A DNA stretch of 64,000 bases from JAPPLB01 sp965208945 (lineage in GTDB: Bacteria > Acidobacteriota > Terriglobia > Bryobacterales > UBA6623). Below, piece after piece: positions 24,121 to 33,387 of this stretch (position 1 is its first letter; each line of letters opens with the position of its first letter). Made by a program: the position numbers and the translations under genes. Below the pieces are notes generated by a model, which was not told the origin of the DNA, did no database searches, and saw nothing but the letters and a program-made list of their open reading frames with translations. Where the stretch lies: assembly GCA_965208945.1 (NCBI GenBank), contig OZ242366.1, positions 1,798,001 through 1,862,000 of the forward strand, read 5' to 3'.

Positions 24121-26952
24121 TTGAAGCGTCATTGGCCATTGGCGGCGGCCTCCGCACTTTGTATTCTCGTGACGGGTTGTGCACGGGAGCCGGTCTTGGA
24201 AGGCCCCTTCCAGGCGCCGCCGGGCTTCGTCGTCGAGCCGCTGCTGCCGGAAGGGCAAAACGAGACTCTCATCCAGTTGACCTTCGACAGCCTGGGACGG
24301 CCTGTCGTCTCCCGCGAACAGGGAAACCCGACCATCCTGTTCGACAAGGACCATGACGGCATCTATGAGGCGGAACAGGCCTTCAGCGACAAGATCGAAA
24401 TGCTGCACGGCATGTGGTTCGACGGCCGCACGCTCTACGCCATCGGCAGGGATGTCGAGAACCAGCAAGCCGGACTCTACAAGCTTGAAGACAACGATGG
24501 GGACGACAGGGCGGATACTTTCGAAAAGCTGCACGACTTCACCGGAAGCATCGGCGAGCATGGGCCGCACGACATTCGCCGCGGGCCGGACGGGCACCTG
24601 TCGGTCATGTTGGGGAACCACGCTCACCTTCCCGAGGAACTGATCGAGCCCTGGTCGCCCTTGCGGAACTACAAGGAATCGCAACTCCTTGACCGCTATA
24701 TGGATGCGCGCGGGCATGCTGTCGGCATCAAGGCGCCGGGAGGGACGGTGTCGGGCCTACGGCTCGACCGCCTGCGGTACTCACAGCTTGCAGGCGGTTT
24801 CCGCAATGCGTTCAACCACGCCTACAACCGGGAAGGCGAGCTGTTTACGTTCGACAGCGACATGGAGTGGGACGTCAACATGCCGTGGTACCGCGAGGTG
24901 CGCTCGGTGCACGTCGTTCCCGGCGGGGACTACGGTTGGCGCACGGGGTCGGGCAAGTTTCCGCCTTACTATCTCGACAGCCTGCCGCCGCTGCGTGACC
25001 TGGGACGAGGGTCACCGGTCGGCGTCGAGTTCTACCACCACCACGCCTATCCCGGGGAGTACTTTGACACCTTCCTGCAGGCCGATTGGTCGCGCGGCCG
25101 GATCGTGTCGATGCGCTTGGCGCGTGAGGGCGCGACGTACCGGCTGGTGGAGAATGCCACCAACTTCGTGTACGGCGAGCCGTTGAACGTGACGGACCTC
25201 GAAGTGGGTCCGGACGGCATGGTCTACTTCACCACGGGCGGGCGCGGTACGGCCGGCGGCTTCTATCGTGTCGCGTACAAGGGCCATCGAGCGAATAGTG
25301 CGTGGCCGAAGACGAAGGGCGTCTGGGCCGCTATCCGGCAGCCGCAACCGCTGTCGAGTTGGGGCTGGGCTGCCGTCGAAAAAACAAGGGAAGCCCTGGG
25401 CGAGCGCTGGGACGAGGATCTGCAAAGGATCGCCCTGAGCCCTTCGCATCGAACACATGACCGCATCCAGGCCTTGATGCTCTTCCAGCAGCATGGGGCG
25501 AAAGCGCGGGCGGATTTGCTGCGGGCTCTCAGCGGGGACTCCGATCCGCTGGTGCGGGCGGCGGCCATGTACGTTGTGGGGCAGCATGGCAGCGACCGCG
25601 CCAAGGCTATCGCCGCCGCGGGCCTGAAGGATGCCGATCCACTCGTGAAGAGGCGCGCGGCGGAGGCCGTGGTTCGGATGGGACTGTCACCGGATGAGCC
25701 GAGCTTCGCTCCCGTCGACGATCTGTACGCGATGCTCAGCGACGAGGACCGATGGGTGCGCTACGCGGGCCGCATCGCTCTCGAGCGCACACCCCGTGCC
25801 GAATGGTCGCAGCGAGTGCTCGAGGAAAAAGACCTCGCGGCCGCCGCGGAAGGGCTGGTCGCTTTGACCCGGACCGCGGCGCAGGAATCGGAAAGGACGG
25901 ACTCCGTTGATCGGGCACTGGAGCTGTTGGGGCGTGAGAACCTCCCGGCCGACGACGAGCTGCGGCTGCTGAGGGCTTTCCACCTGGCGTGTCTGGAGAG
26001 GAGCGAAGGATGCGCACCGGAGATCCGCTCGCAGGCCTCACGACTCGTGCTCTCTCGATTTCCCGCGGAAGACGAGCGGCTCAATCGCGAGTACGCCCGC
26101 ACGATGGCCTACGCCGGCGACCCATCGGCGATCCCGGCCATCTTCGACGCCATGGCCGAGGGCGATGAGAACGAGCCATTGCAAATCCACTACGTGTACT
26201 GCCTGCGGGAGATCAAACAGGGCTGGACGAGCAGCCAGAAGCGGAGGCTGCTTTCGTGGTTTCGCACAGCGCGCCGCTGGCGAGGCGGGGCAAGCTTCCC
26301 CGGGTTCATCAATCGGCTGTTCGACTCTTCGCTCGACTTCTTCGATGAGCAAGAGAAGGAGATGGCCTACCGGGAGATTCCCGACTTCGCGCCAGTGGAG
26401 GACCTGGACGCGGCGGGACTCCGCCGCAGGGGGGGCTACGTGCGAGCGCGGGTCTTCGCACGCCAGAAGGGATCGAGCGCACTTAGCGAGCAGGAAATCT
26501 TCGACCACACGTTGCTGAGCCCGATGATCGGACGAGCCGAGGCGCAACGCGGACGGGAAATCTACGAGAAGGAATGTTCGCGCTGCCACCGGTTTGGCGA
26601 CGAGGGAAAAGACTATGGACCCGACTTGACGACGCTGGCGAATCGCTTCCATCGCCGAGATACGCTCGAGGCGATCCTGTGGCCGTCGCGGACCATCTCC
26701 GACCAGTATCAGTCCTACATCATCGAGACGACGAGCAATGATATTCTCGACGGCCTGATCCTTTCAGAAGACGAGGACAAGATCACGATGATGCTGCCGG
26801 AAGAGGAGCGCCCGGTGGCGATTCCGAAAGGGCAGATTCGCGACCGGAGGGTTTCTCGTGTTTCCGCAATGCCGGAAGGCTTGCTGGACCCGTACGACCT
26901 GAACCAGATTGCCGACTTGCTGGCGTACATGCAGCAAACGCCCGCCGAATGA
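24121..26952 (+). CDS. Membrane-bound dehydrogenase: sorbosone-dehydrogenase-like propeller, HEAT repeats, c-type heme domain
   Basis: A 943-residue exported protein if translation starts at TTG 24121, which yields a lipoprotein signal (K-R-H-W-P-L-A-A-A-S-A-L-C-I-L-V-T-G-C). The longer open frame upstream only translates repeat A10. Domains in order: a PQQ/sorbosone-dehydrogenase-like propeller (about 35-390, with F-D-K-D-H-D-G-I-Y-E, G-P-H-D-I-R-R-G-P-D-G-H-L and V-G-P-D-G-M-V-Y-F-T-T-G-G-R-G), HEAT repeats (about 410-640) and a C-terminal cytochrome c domain with C-S-R-C-H at residues 819-823. This PVC-type architecture is common in planctomycetes, verrucomicrobia and Solibacter-type acidobacteria and is thought to oxidise sugars or alcohols outside the cytoplasm. 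Confidence 0.88.
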   Translation: MKRHWPLAAASALCILVTGCAREPVLEGPFQAPPGFVVEPLLPEGQNETLIQLTFDSLGRPVVSREQGNPTILFDKDHDGIYEAEQAFSDKIEMLHGMWFDGRTLYAIGRDVENQQAGLYKLEDNDGDDRADTFEKLHDFTGSIGEHGPHDIRRGPDGHLSVMLGNHAHLPEELIEPWSPLRNYKESQLLDRYMDARGHAVGIKAPGGTVSGLRLDRLRYSQLAGGFRNAFNHAYNREGELFTFDSDMEWDVNMPWYREVRSVHVVPGGDYGWRTGSGKFPPYYLDSLPPLRDLGRGSPVGVEFYHHHAYPGEYFDTFLQADWSRGRIVSMRLAREGATYRLVENATNFVYGEPLNVTDLEVGPDGMVYFTTGGRGTAGGFYRVAYKGHRANSAWPKTKGVWAAIRQPQPLSSWGWAAVEKTREALGERWDEDLQRIALSPSHRTHDRIQALMLFQQHGAKARADLLRALSGDSDPLVRAAAMYVVGQHGSDRAKAIAAAGLKDADPLVKRRAAEAVVRMGLSPDEPSFAPVDDLYAMLSDEDRWVRYAGRIALERTPRAEWSQRVLEEKDLAAAAEGLVALTRTAAQESERTDSVDRALELLGRENLPADDELRLLRAFHLACLERSEGCAPEIRSQASRLVLSRFPAEDERLNREYARTMAYAGDPSAIPAIFDAMAEGDENEPLQIHYVYCLREIKQGWTSSQKRRLLSWFRTARRWRGGASFPGFINRLFDSSLDFFDEQEKEMAYREIPDFAPVEDLDAAGLRRRGGYVRARVFARQKGSSALSEQEIFDHTLLSPMIGRAEAQRGREIYEKECSRCHRFGDEGKDYGPDLTTLANRFHRRDTLEAILWPSRTISDQYQSYIIETTSNDILDGLILSEDEDKITMMLPEEERPVAIPKGQIRDRRVSRVSAMPEGLLDPYDLNQIADLLAYMQQTPAE

Positions 26953-26997
26953 GCAAGGAACGGTCCCATAGGACCAGGGCGGCGGGAATATTGATCA

Positions 26998-28452
26998 ATG
27001 GCCTATAACGACCTTCGTGAATTCATTCGAGCGCTGGAAAAAAACGGCGAGCTCAAACGAGTCGCCGTTGAAGTCGATCCCGTGCTCGAGATCACCGAGA
27101 TCGCCGACCGAGCGGTCAAACGGGGCGGTCCGGCGCTGCTGTTCGAAAACCCCAAAGGTTACGACATCCCCGTACTGATCAATTCTTTCGCGAGCATGCG
27201 GAAGATGGAGTTGGCCCTGCAGGTCGATTCGGTGGAGGCGATCGCCGGACGTATTTCCGAGTACCTGGAACTCAAGACGCCGCAGGGCCTGATCGGCAAA
27301 CTGAGCATGCTGCCCAAGCTCGCGGAGATGGGCGCCTTTTTTCCCAAGCAAGTCAAGAGCGGGCCGGTCAAGGAAGTGATTCGGAAGGAGGAGTTCTCGC
27401 TGTTCGACTATCCGGTGCTGAAATGCTGGCCCCAGGACGGCGGCCGCTTCATTACGCTGCCGATGGTGTTTTCGAAGAACCCGGTGACCGGCAAACGCAA
27501 CGTCGGGATGTACCGTCTTCAGATCTATGACGACCGCACGACGGGTATGCACTGGCAGACCCACAAACAAGGGGCCGAGCACTACCGCCGCCGGCTGGCC
27601 GCAGGGGAGGAAGAGCACATGGAGGTGGCCGTGGCTATCGGGGCGGACCCCGCCACCATGTATTCAGCGATCCTGCCGCTGCCGCCCGACCTGGACGAGA
27701 TGCTTTTCGCGGGCTTCTTGCGCTCGAAGCCTGTGGAGTTGGTCAAGTGCGAGACCGTAGACATCGAAGTCCCCGCAAACGCCGAGATCGTGCTCGAAGG
27801 ATATGTGACGCTCGGCGAGCTGAAGACCGAAGGTCCGTTCGGCGACCATACCGGCTTCTATTCACTGGAAGACGAATTCCCGGTCTTCCATGTCACCTGC
27901 GTCACCCAACGCAAAGACCCGATTTACGCAACGACGATCGTGGGGCCGCCGCCCATGGAGGACTTCTACATGGGCAAGACGATCGAGCGCGTATTTTTGC
28001 CCTTGATGAGATTGCAGCTTCCCGAGATCACCGACATGTGCATGCCGGCGGAGGGCATCTTCCACAACCTGATGCTGGTGTCGATCCGGAAGTCGTACCC
28101 GCTGCACGCGCGCAAGGTGATGAGCGCCATCTGGGGACTGGGGCAAGCCATGTTCACCAAGTGCATCGTCGTGGTCGACCATGACGTGGACGTCCAGAAC
28201 GTCAGCGAGGTGGCCTGGAAGGCGCTCAACAACATCGACCCCGAACGGGACATCCAATTCACGATGGGACCGATCGATCAACTCGATCATTCGAGCCGTC
28301 TGCCCAACTACGGCTCGAAGATGGGCATCGACGCCACAAGAAAATGGCCGGAAGAAGGATTTACGCGACCCTGGCCCGACCTGATCGAGATGGATGCCGA
28401 CGTAAAAAAACGAGTCGACGCCGTCTGGAAACAACTGGGGATCGAATCATAG
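26998..28452 (+). CDS. ubiD: UbiD family decarboxylase
   Basis: A 484-residue prenyl-FMN-dependent decarboxylase of the UbiD family. Conserved stretches include N-P-V-T-G-K-R-N-V-G-M-Y-R-L-Q, M-H-W-Q-T-H-K-Q-G-A-E-H-Y, E-G-P-F-G-D-H-T-G-F-Y-S and P-P-P-M-E-D-F-Y-M-G-K-T, which carry the prFMN/metal and catalytic residues. Length fits UbiD and the menaquinone-pathway decarboxylases; in an acidobacterium a menaquinone role is plausible. No ubiX is visible in the window. ATG 26998 lies 43 bp after the preceding stop. Confidence 0.9.
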   Translation: MAYNDLREFIRALEKNGELKRVAVEVDPVLEITEIADRAVKRGGPALLFENPKGYDIPVLINSFASMRKMELALQVDSVEAIAGRISEYLELKTPQGLIGKLSMLPKLAEMGAFFPKQVKSGPVKEVIRKEEFSLFDYPVLKCWPQDGGRFITLPMVFSKNPVTGKRNVGMYRLQIYDDRTTGMHWQTHKQGAEHYRRRLAAGEEEHMEVAVAIGADPATMYSAILPLPPDLDEMLFAGFLRSKPVELVKCETVDIEVPANAEIVLEGYVTLGELKTEGPFGDHTGFYSLEDEFPVFHVTCVTQRKDPIYATTIVGPPPMEDFYMGKTIERVFLPLMRLQLPEITDMCMPAEGIFHNLMLVSIRKSYPLHARKVMSAIWGLGQAMFTKCIVVVDHDVDVQNVSEVAWKALNNIDPERDIQFTMGPIDQLDHSSRLPNYGSKMGIDATRKWPEEGFTRPWPDLIEMDADVKKRVDAVWKQLGIES

Positions 28453-28545
28453 CCGGCGCGTCTCTGATGGGTCGATGCCGCGACGCAACGGAACACGCGT
28501 CCATGCCCGGTCTTGCCCTATTATGGTCTTGAGGCTGGTTTCCCC

Positions 28546-29628
28546 ATGAGCCAAGTCAGACAGCAGTTCTCATGGAAGTTCTTCGGCTCGATCGTGGCCA
28601 TCGGCGTGCTGCTCGCCTGGGCATCGAGATTCTGCGAACCGGCACAGGCGCAAAACGTCAGAACCGGACCGGCGATCGGCGAGAGCATCCCTGTCTTTTC
28701 GGTCACCGATCACACCGGAAAAACCCGGACGTTCGAATCGTTACGGGGACCCAACGGCCTGCTGCTCCTGTTCCACCGCTCGGCGGATTGGTGACCGTTC
28801 TGCAAAGGGCAACTGGTCGAGTTGGCCGAGCAGAAAGAGGAGTTTGAGTCGAAGGGGCTGAACGTTGCCGCCCTGAGCTACGACTCGCCGGCCGTTCTCA
28901 AGCACTTTGCCGACCGCGCCGGAGTCGACTATCCCTTGCTGGCGGACACCGATTCGGAAGTGATCCGGGCGTTCGGCATCCTTAACCACAGGATCCCGGC
29001 GGACCATCGTTTCTACGGCATCCCGAACCCCGGATACTACGTCATCGACGAGAAGGGCATTGTTCAATCGAAGTACTTCGAAGAACGCTACCAGGACCGT
29101 TTCACGTCGGCGAGCATCCTGGTCCGTGAGTTCGATGATCCCGGCGAAGTGCAGGGAGAAGCTGAAACGCCGCACCTGCGGGTGAGTTGGTCGGCGAGCA
29201 ACCGCGAAGTTCTGGGCGGTAACCGGGTCTCGCTCATCTTGCAGGTTGCGATGAAGCCCAAGATGCACGTATACGCCCCGGATGTTACGGGTTATCTACC
29301 CGTCGACTGGGAAATGACGTCCTCGGCCGGCTGGCGGGACTTGCCGCCCGAGTTCCCCGAATCCGAACTGCTGCACCTGCCGGCGATCAACGAGATCGTG
29401 CCCGTCTATGAGGGCCGGTTTCGAGTCGTTCGCGATCTTGAGATCGGCGCAAACAAACAGCTTCGACCTCTCGTAAGCGCAGACGGAACGATCGCCGTCG
29501 AAGGCGTGTTTCACTACCAGGCCTGCGACGACAAGGTCTGCTACCTGCCGCAGCAGATCCCTCTGAAGTGGACCTTTGGCGTGAATGCCTACGACCGGCA
29601 ACGAGCCCCTGAAAGCCTGCGCCAGTAG
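28546..29628 (+). CDS. Exported peroxiredoxin/thioredoxin-fold selenoprotein fused to a DsbD-alpha-like domain
   Basis: Read through the in-frame TGA at 28792-28794, this is one 360-residue protein; otherwise it splits into an 82-residue and a 277-residue fragment. Order: signal peptide (about 10-36, ending A-Q-A); AhpC/TSA (redoxin) domain (about 42-195) with F-H-R-S-A-D-W-U-P-F-C-K, where U83 sits at the Cys position of the usual C-x-x-C; then a DsbD-alpha-like domain (about 210-350) with Y-Q-A-C-D-D-K-V-C-Y-L-P (Cys327, Cys332). No frame break or other stop occurs. A hairpin resembling a bacterial SECIS follows the TGA. Likely role: thiol or peroxide redox chemistry in the periplasm. The alternative is a TGC-to-TGA nonsense mutation or sequencing error. 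No selenocysteine machinery is in the window. Confidence 0.85.
28795..28833 (+). promoter_or_regulatory. Candidate bacterial SECIS hairpin after the UGA
   Basis: Stem-loop inside the coding sequence: outer stem CTGC (28800-28803) with GCAG (28830-28833); an internal loop; GG (28808-28809) with CC (28826-28827); one bulged G (28825); inner stem CAACT (28810-28814) with AGTTG (28820-28824); apical loop GGTCG (28815-28819). The loop begins 20 nt after the UGA, within the range of known bacterial SECIS elements, and its GGUC recalls the SelB-binding loop of E. coli fdhF. Found by eye; no energy calculation was done. Confidence 0.65.
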
Positions 29629-29633
29629 AGTTC

Positions 29634-29722
29634 AATTTTTCCTCCGCCCGCGTGCGGATGATACCGGCAAGAAACATCCGGACCGGCGTCAAGGCCGCTC
29701 GATCAGAAGGGAGTTTCAGTTC
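29634..29722 (+). repeat. Family B repeat, copy B4
   Basis: Head TTTTTCCTCCGCCCGCGTGC and GGATGAT, then GGCAAGAAACATCCGGACC, GGCGTCAAGGCCGCTCGAT and a tail GGGAGTTTCAG. The inverted arms are reduced to GAAAC/GTTTC-like. It fills most of the gap between the selenoprotein and permease genes, starting 6 bases after the stop. Confidence 0.75.
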
Positions 29723-29796
29723 CAGATCTTTCTCGCGCCGACGAGCGCCCCGCAGGCGCTCGCGAAGAGGCGCGGCAATCGTATCATGATGAGCGC

Positions 29797-32700
29797 ATGA
29801 CGGGCCGACTTCTACTGCGTCGTTCTCTTGCCCACTACAGCGGCATGCACCTAGCCGTTGCCCTCGGCGTCGCTGTCGGGACGGCTGTTCTGGCGGGCGC
29901 CTTGTTGGTGGGAGAATCGGTGCGGGGAAGTCTGCGCGATCTGACGCTCGACCGCCTCGGCGGCATCGACCATGCCCTGGTCTCGGACCGCTACTTCCGT
30001 GAGGAGTTGGCGGAAGATCTGGCGGAAGCGACCAACTTCGCTTACGCGTTCGAACGGGCGGCGCCGGCGGTGTTGATCCGCGGCAGCCTCGAATCCGCAG
30101 AATCGGGGGCACGGGCCTCGCGGGTGAATATCCACGGGATTGACAAGCGTTTCGCGGAATTCTACACCAGGGCTACGACTCTGCCGGAAGGGCGCGCGGT
30201 CGTGGTCAATCAATCGCTGGCAAAGGAATTGGACGTGGAGGCAGACGCGAGCGTCTTGTTGCGGTTTCAGACCGACACGCTGGTTCCGAGCGAGTTCGTC
30301 ATGGGCCGCAAGTCGCAGAACGTCCGCACGCTGCGGCTCACGGTGGCGGCGGTTCTGCCGGATGAAGGCATGGGGCGTTTCGGGTTGTCGCCGGGCCAGC
30401 AGCTTCCATTCAATGTTTTCCTGCCGATGGATGCGCTGCAACGCGCACTCGATCAGCTGGGTCGAGCCAATGCCTTGTTCGTATCCGGCTCGTCAGAGGA
30501 AGGGGAGAGCGCTTCACTGGACGCCGTGTTTCGTGATTCACTGCGGTTGGATGATCTGAATCTGAGCTTGAGCGCCGTGGAAGACAACCGCGCCCTGGCC
30601 TTGCAGACCGACCGGATCGTGCTGGATATCCCGCTCGCCGCGGCGGCGATGCGCGCGGCCAAAAAAGCAGGGCTGGACGTGGTTCCGGTATTGACCTATC
30701 TGGCGAACACGATGCAAGCCGAAGGCGCGGAAGTTCCCTATTCCACCGTGACCGCCGTTGACACTGCGCAGGCATCGGTAGCAGAGAGGCTGCGCTTGAC
30801 ATCGGGCGGACCGGCGCCGGCCCTCAGCGGCGACGAGATTCTCATCAATGACTGGACTGCCCGCGAACTGCAAGCTTCCAGCGGCGATCGCGTCACTCTC
30901 TCGTACTACGTGATGGCCTCGAACGGCGGCCTCGAGACGGAGAGACACGCGTTCACTATCAAGGGCGTCGTCCGCCTCGATGGCCTTGCGGCTGACCGCA
31001 ATCTGGCGCCACTGTACGAAGGAATGAGCGATGCGGAAACGATGGGTGACTGGGACCCACCGTTTCCGGTCGATCTGGCGCGCATCAGGCCGGTTGACGA
31101 GGAGTATTGGGAGCGTTATCGGACGGCCCCCAAGGCCTTCGTTGCACTCGACACGGCCAGGGAGCTATGGGCCAGCCGATTCGGGCAACTGACTTCACTG
31201 CGGCTCGTCCCGCGCGAGGGCCAATCGCTCGATGAAGCCGCCTCGGATTTCACGAAAGCGCTCGGGGAAGAGCTGGACCCGCCCGCCTACGGCATGGCGT
31301 TTGCGCCGGTCAAGGCCCAAGGCCTGGCGGCATCGGCCGGCGCGACGGATTTTTCCGGACTCTTCATCGGGTTCAGTATTTTCCTGATCGCCTCGGCGGC
31401 GATGCTGGTGGCGTTGTTGTTCCGGCTCGGAGTGGAGCGGCGCTCGCGGGAAGTCGGGTTGCTGCTGTCGACGGGCCGAACTCCGAAGCAGGTTCGCCGC
31501 TTTCTGTTGGCTGAAGGAGTTGTGGTTTCATTGGTCGGCATTCTGGCCGGCTTGCCGGGCGCGGTCGGCTACGGCGCACTTATGGTGCACGGATTGCGGA
31601 CCTGGTGGAGCGCGGCGGTCGGCGGCTCGTTCCTGCAACTGCACGTTTCGGCGGCGAGCCTGGCCGGCGGCGGGGCCGGGGCTCTCGTGATGATGGTGCT
31701 GTCGATCTGGCTGGCGGTGCGGCGACTTGTGCGCTTCAGCCCAAGATCGCTGCTGGCGGGAGCGCTGGAGGAGGACCGCCTCGGCGCGGCGCCTGGCGAC
31801 CCAGGAAGGCGCTCGCGGCGGCTGGCCTATGGTGCCGGCGGTGTGGCGTTGACGCTGACCGGACTCTCGCTGGCGGGGGTCATATCGCAGCTTGCGGGCT
31901 TCGGGGGCGGCGCACTGCTGCTCATCGCGGCCTTGGCCCGCTTCCGAGCCTCGTTGGCGAGTCCGCCCACCGACCCGATCTTGGGGAAAGGCCGTGGCCC
32001 GATGGTCCGGCTGGGCGCCCGCAACGGCGCGCGTTACCCCACGCGCAGCGTTCTCTCCGCAGCGCTGGTCGCGAGCGCAACGTTCCTGATCGTGACGGTG
32101 GCGGTGAACCGTCACGACGTGACGAAGCAGGAGCCGTCGTTCGATTCAGGAGACGGCGGATTCCGGTTTGTGGCGGAATCGGACCTGCCGTTGTTTCAAG
32201 ACCAGTTGACCGAGCAGGAACAGCTCGACCGGGCGATGATCTTTCCGCTGCGCAGCAAGCCCGGCGAGGATGCGAGCTGTCTCAATCTGTACAAGCCGTC
32301 ACGCCCGACCTTGCTGGGAGCAACACCCGAACTGGTCGAGCGGGGCGGGTTCGCGTTCCAGTGGACTCTTGCCGCCTCGCCGCAGGAAGAGGCGAATCCC
32401 TGGCTGATACTCGGCCGGGACTTCGAGGACGGCACGATTCCGGTCTTCGGAGATGTGAACTCGGTGATGTGGATCCTGCATCTCGGCTTGGGGCAGGAAC
32501 TCGAGATGAAAGACGACCAGGGACGACTGCGAAAACTGGTGATTGCCGGACTGCTGCCACGGAGCCTGTTTCAATCGCAGCTCATCATGTCGGAGAAGAA
32601 CTTTCTCGACATGTTCCCCGGTCACAGCGGCTACAACTTCTTTCTGGTGGAGACGGATGACGGAGCGGCGGGCGCGAAGCTCGAGGCGCAACTGGGCGAC

Positions 32701-33141
32701 ACCGGTTTCGACGCGGGCCGCACGGCGGACCGCCTTGCGGGTTATCTGGTCGTCGAGAACACCTACCTGAACACGTTTCAGACCCTGGGCGGGCTGGGGC
32801 TGTTGCTGGGAACGCTGGGCTTGGCGGTCGTGATGGTGCGCAATGTCCTGGAGCGGCGGGCGGAACTGGCCTTGCTGCGAGCGGTTGGCTTCAATCAGAC
32901 TTCGATCTTTTTGCTGGTGCTGGCCGAGAACGCGTTCATACTGGTTTTCGGCCTTCTCATAGGAGCTTTCACGGCATTGTTGGCCGTCATCCCCTACCTG
33001 CTGAGCGGCTTGACCGAGCCGCCGGTCGCGAGCCTGTTGGTCACTCTTCTGCTGATTCTCGTTCTTGGGCTATCCGCGGGAGCGGCGGCGGTCGTGTCCA
33101 GTTTGCGAACGGCGCTGACTCCGGCGCTACGCGGTCAATAG
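29797..33141 (+). CDS. ABC transporter permease, FtsX/MacB type, double domain
   Basis: A 1114-residue permease with an N-terminal membrane anchor (about 15-40, A-V-A-L-G-V-A-V-G-T-A-V-L-A-G-A-L-L-V), a large periplasmic MacB-type domain, an FtsX core (about 515-660; S-I-F-L-I-A-S-A-A-M-L-V-A-L-L-F-R-L-G-V-E-R-R-S-R-E-V-G-L-L), more membrane helices (about 680-710, 755-770), a second periplasmic domain, and a C-terminal FtsX domain (about 990-1110; E-R-R-A-E-L-A-L-L-R-A-V-G-F). This duplicated layout is seen in lipoprotein-release or envelope-stress exporters. No ATPase gene is adjacent, so its partner lies elsewhere. The start follows family B repeat B4. Confidence 0.88.
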   Translation: MTGRLLLRRSLAHYSGMHLAVALGVAVGTAVLAGALLVGESVRGSLRDLTLDRLGGIDHALVSDRYFREELAEDLAEATNFAYAFERAAPAVLIRGSLESAESGARASRVNIHGIDKRFAEFYTRATTLPEGRAVVVNQSLAKELDVEADASVLLRFQTDTLVPSEFVMGRKSQNVRTLRLTVAAVLPDEGMGRFGLSPGQQLPFNVFLPMDALQRALDQLGRANALFVSGSSEEGESASLDAVFRDSLRLDDLNLSLSAVEDNRALALQTDRIVLDIPLAAAAMRAAKKAGLDVVPVLTYLANTMQAEGAEVPYSTVTAVDTAQASVAERLRLTSGGPAPALSGDEILINDWTARELQASSGDRVTLSYYVMASNGGLETERHAFTIKGVVRLDGLAADRNLAPLYEGMSDAETMGDWDPPFPVDLARIRPVDEEYWERYRTAPKAFVALDTARELWASRFGQLTSLRLVPREGQSLDEAASDFTKALGEELDPPAYGMAFAPVKAQGLAASAGATDFSGLFIGFSIFLIASAAMLVALLFRLGVERRSREVGLLLSTGRTPKQVRRFLLAEGVVVSLVGILAGLPGAVGYGALMVHGLRTWWSAAVGGSFLQLHVSAASLAGGGAGALVMMVLSIWLAVRRLVRFSPRSLLAGALEEDRLGAAPGDPGRRSRRLAYGAGGVALTLTGLSLAGVISQLAGFGGGALLLIAALARFRASLASPPTDPILGKGRGPMVRLGARNGARYPTRSVLSAALVASATFLIVTVAVNRHDVTKQEPSFDSGDGGFRFVAESDLPLFQDQLTEQEQLDRAMIFPLRSKPGEDASCLNLYKPSRPTLLGATPELVERGGFAFQWTLAASPQEEANPWLILGRDFEDGTIPVFGDVNSVMWILHLGLGQELEMKDDQGRLRKLVIAGLLPRSLFQSQLIMSEKNFLDMFPGHSGYNFFLVETDDGAAGAKLEAQLGDTGFDAGRTADRLAGYLVVENTYLNTFQTLGGLGLLLGTLGLAVVMVRNVLERRAELALLRAVGFNQTSIFLLVLAENAFILVFGLLIGAFTALLAVIPYLLSGLTEPPVASLLVTLLLILVLGLSAGAAAVVSSLRTALTPALRGQ

Positions 33142-33169
33142 ACAGAGAAACCCGAGATCAAGACGACCT

Positions 33170-33352
33170 TAGCCTGCATTTCTCACCACCCGACGGCCGA
33201 AGCACGCGATACGACCGCCAGGACTTCGTTGCGCTTGCTTGCCGTGCTCAACGTACGGTTCAAGTACGCCTGCGCGCGCCAAGCGGCGCGCGCCTCGTCC
33301 TGACGGCCCTCTCACGCACTTCGCCTCGCCACGTGGTGAGAAAAGCAGGCTA
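33170..33352 (+). repeat. Family A interspersed repeat, copy A11 (best-preserved)
   Basis: Closest to a consensus: TAGCCTGCATTTCTCACCAC at the left, GTGGTGAGAAAAGCAGGCTA at the right, inner order CGACGGCCGAAGCACGCGAT, CGCTTGCTTGCCGTGCTCAA, CGTACGGTTCAAGTACG, hairpin GCGCGCGCC-AAGC-GGCGCGCGC, and CGTCCTGACGGCCCTCTCAC. TA is present at both outer ends, as expected of a TA target duplication. Confidence 0.93.
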
Positions 33353-33387
33353 GCAGCGGTGGCAGACTCGACTGGCTCTCCCTGCTG

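Noticed and set aside
28513..28794. A separate 93-residue protein ending at the TGA, followed by an unrelated downstream gene
   Set aside because: The domain split falls exactly inside the redoxin active site and the same frame continues; the downstream part has no own start signal or ribosome binding site. A selenocysteine reading explains both halves.
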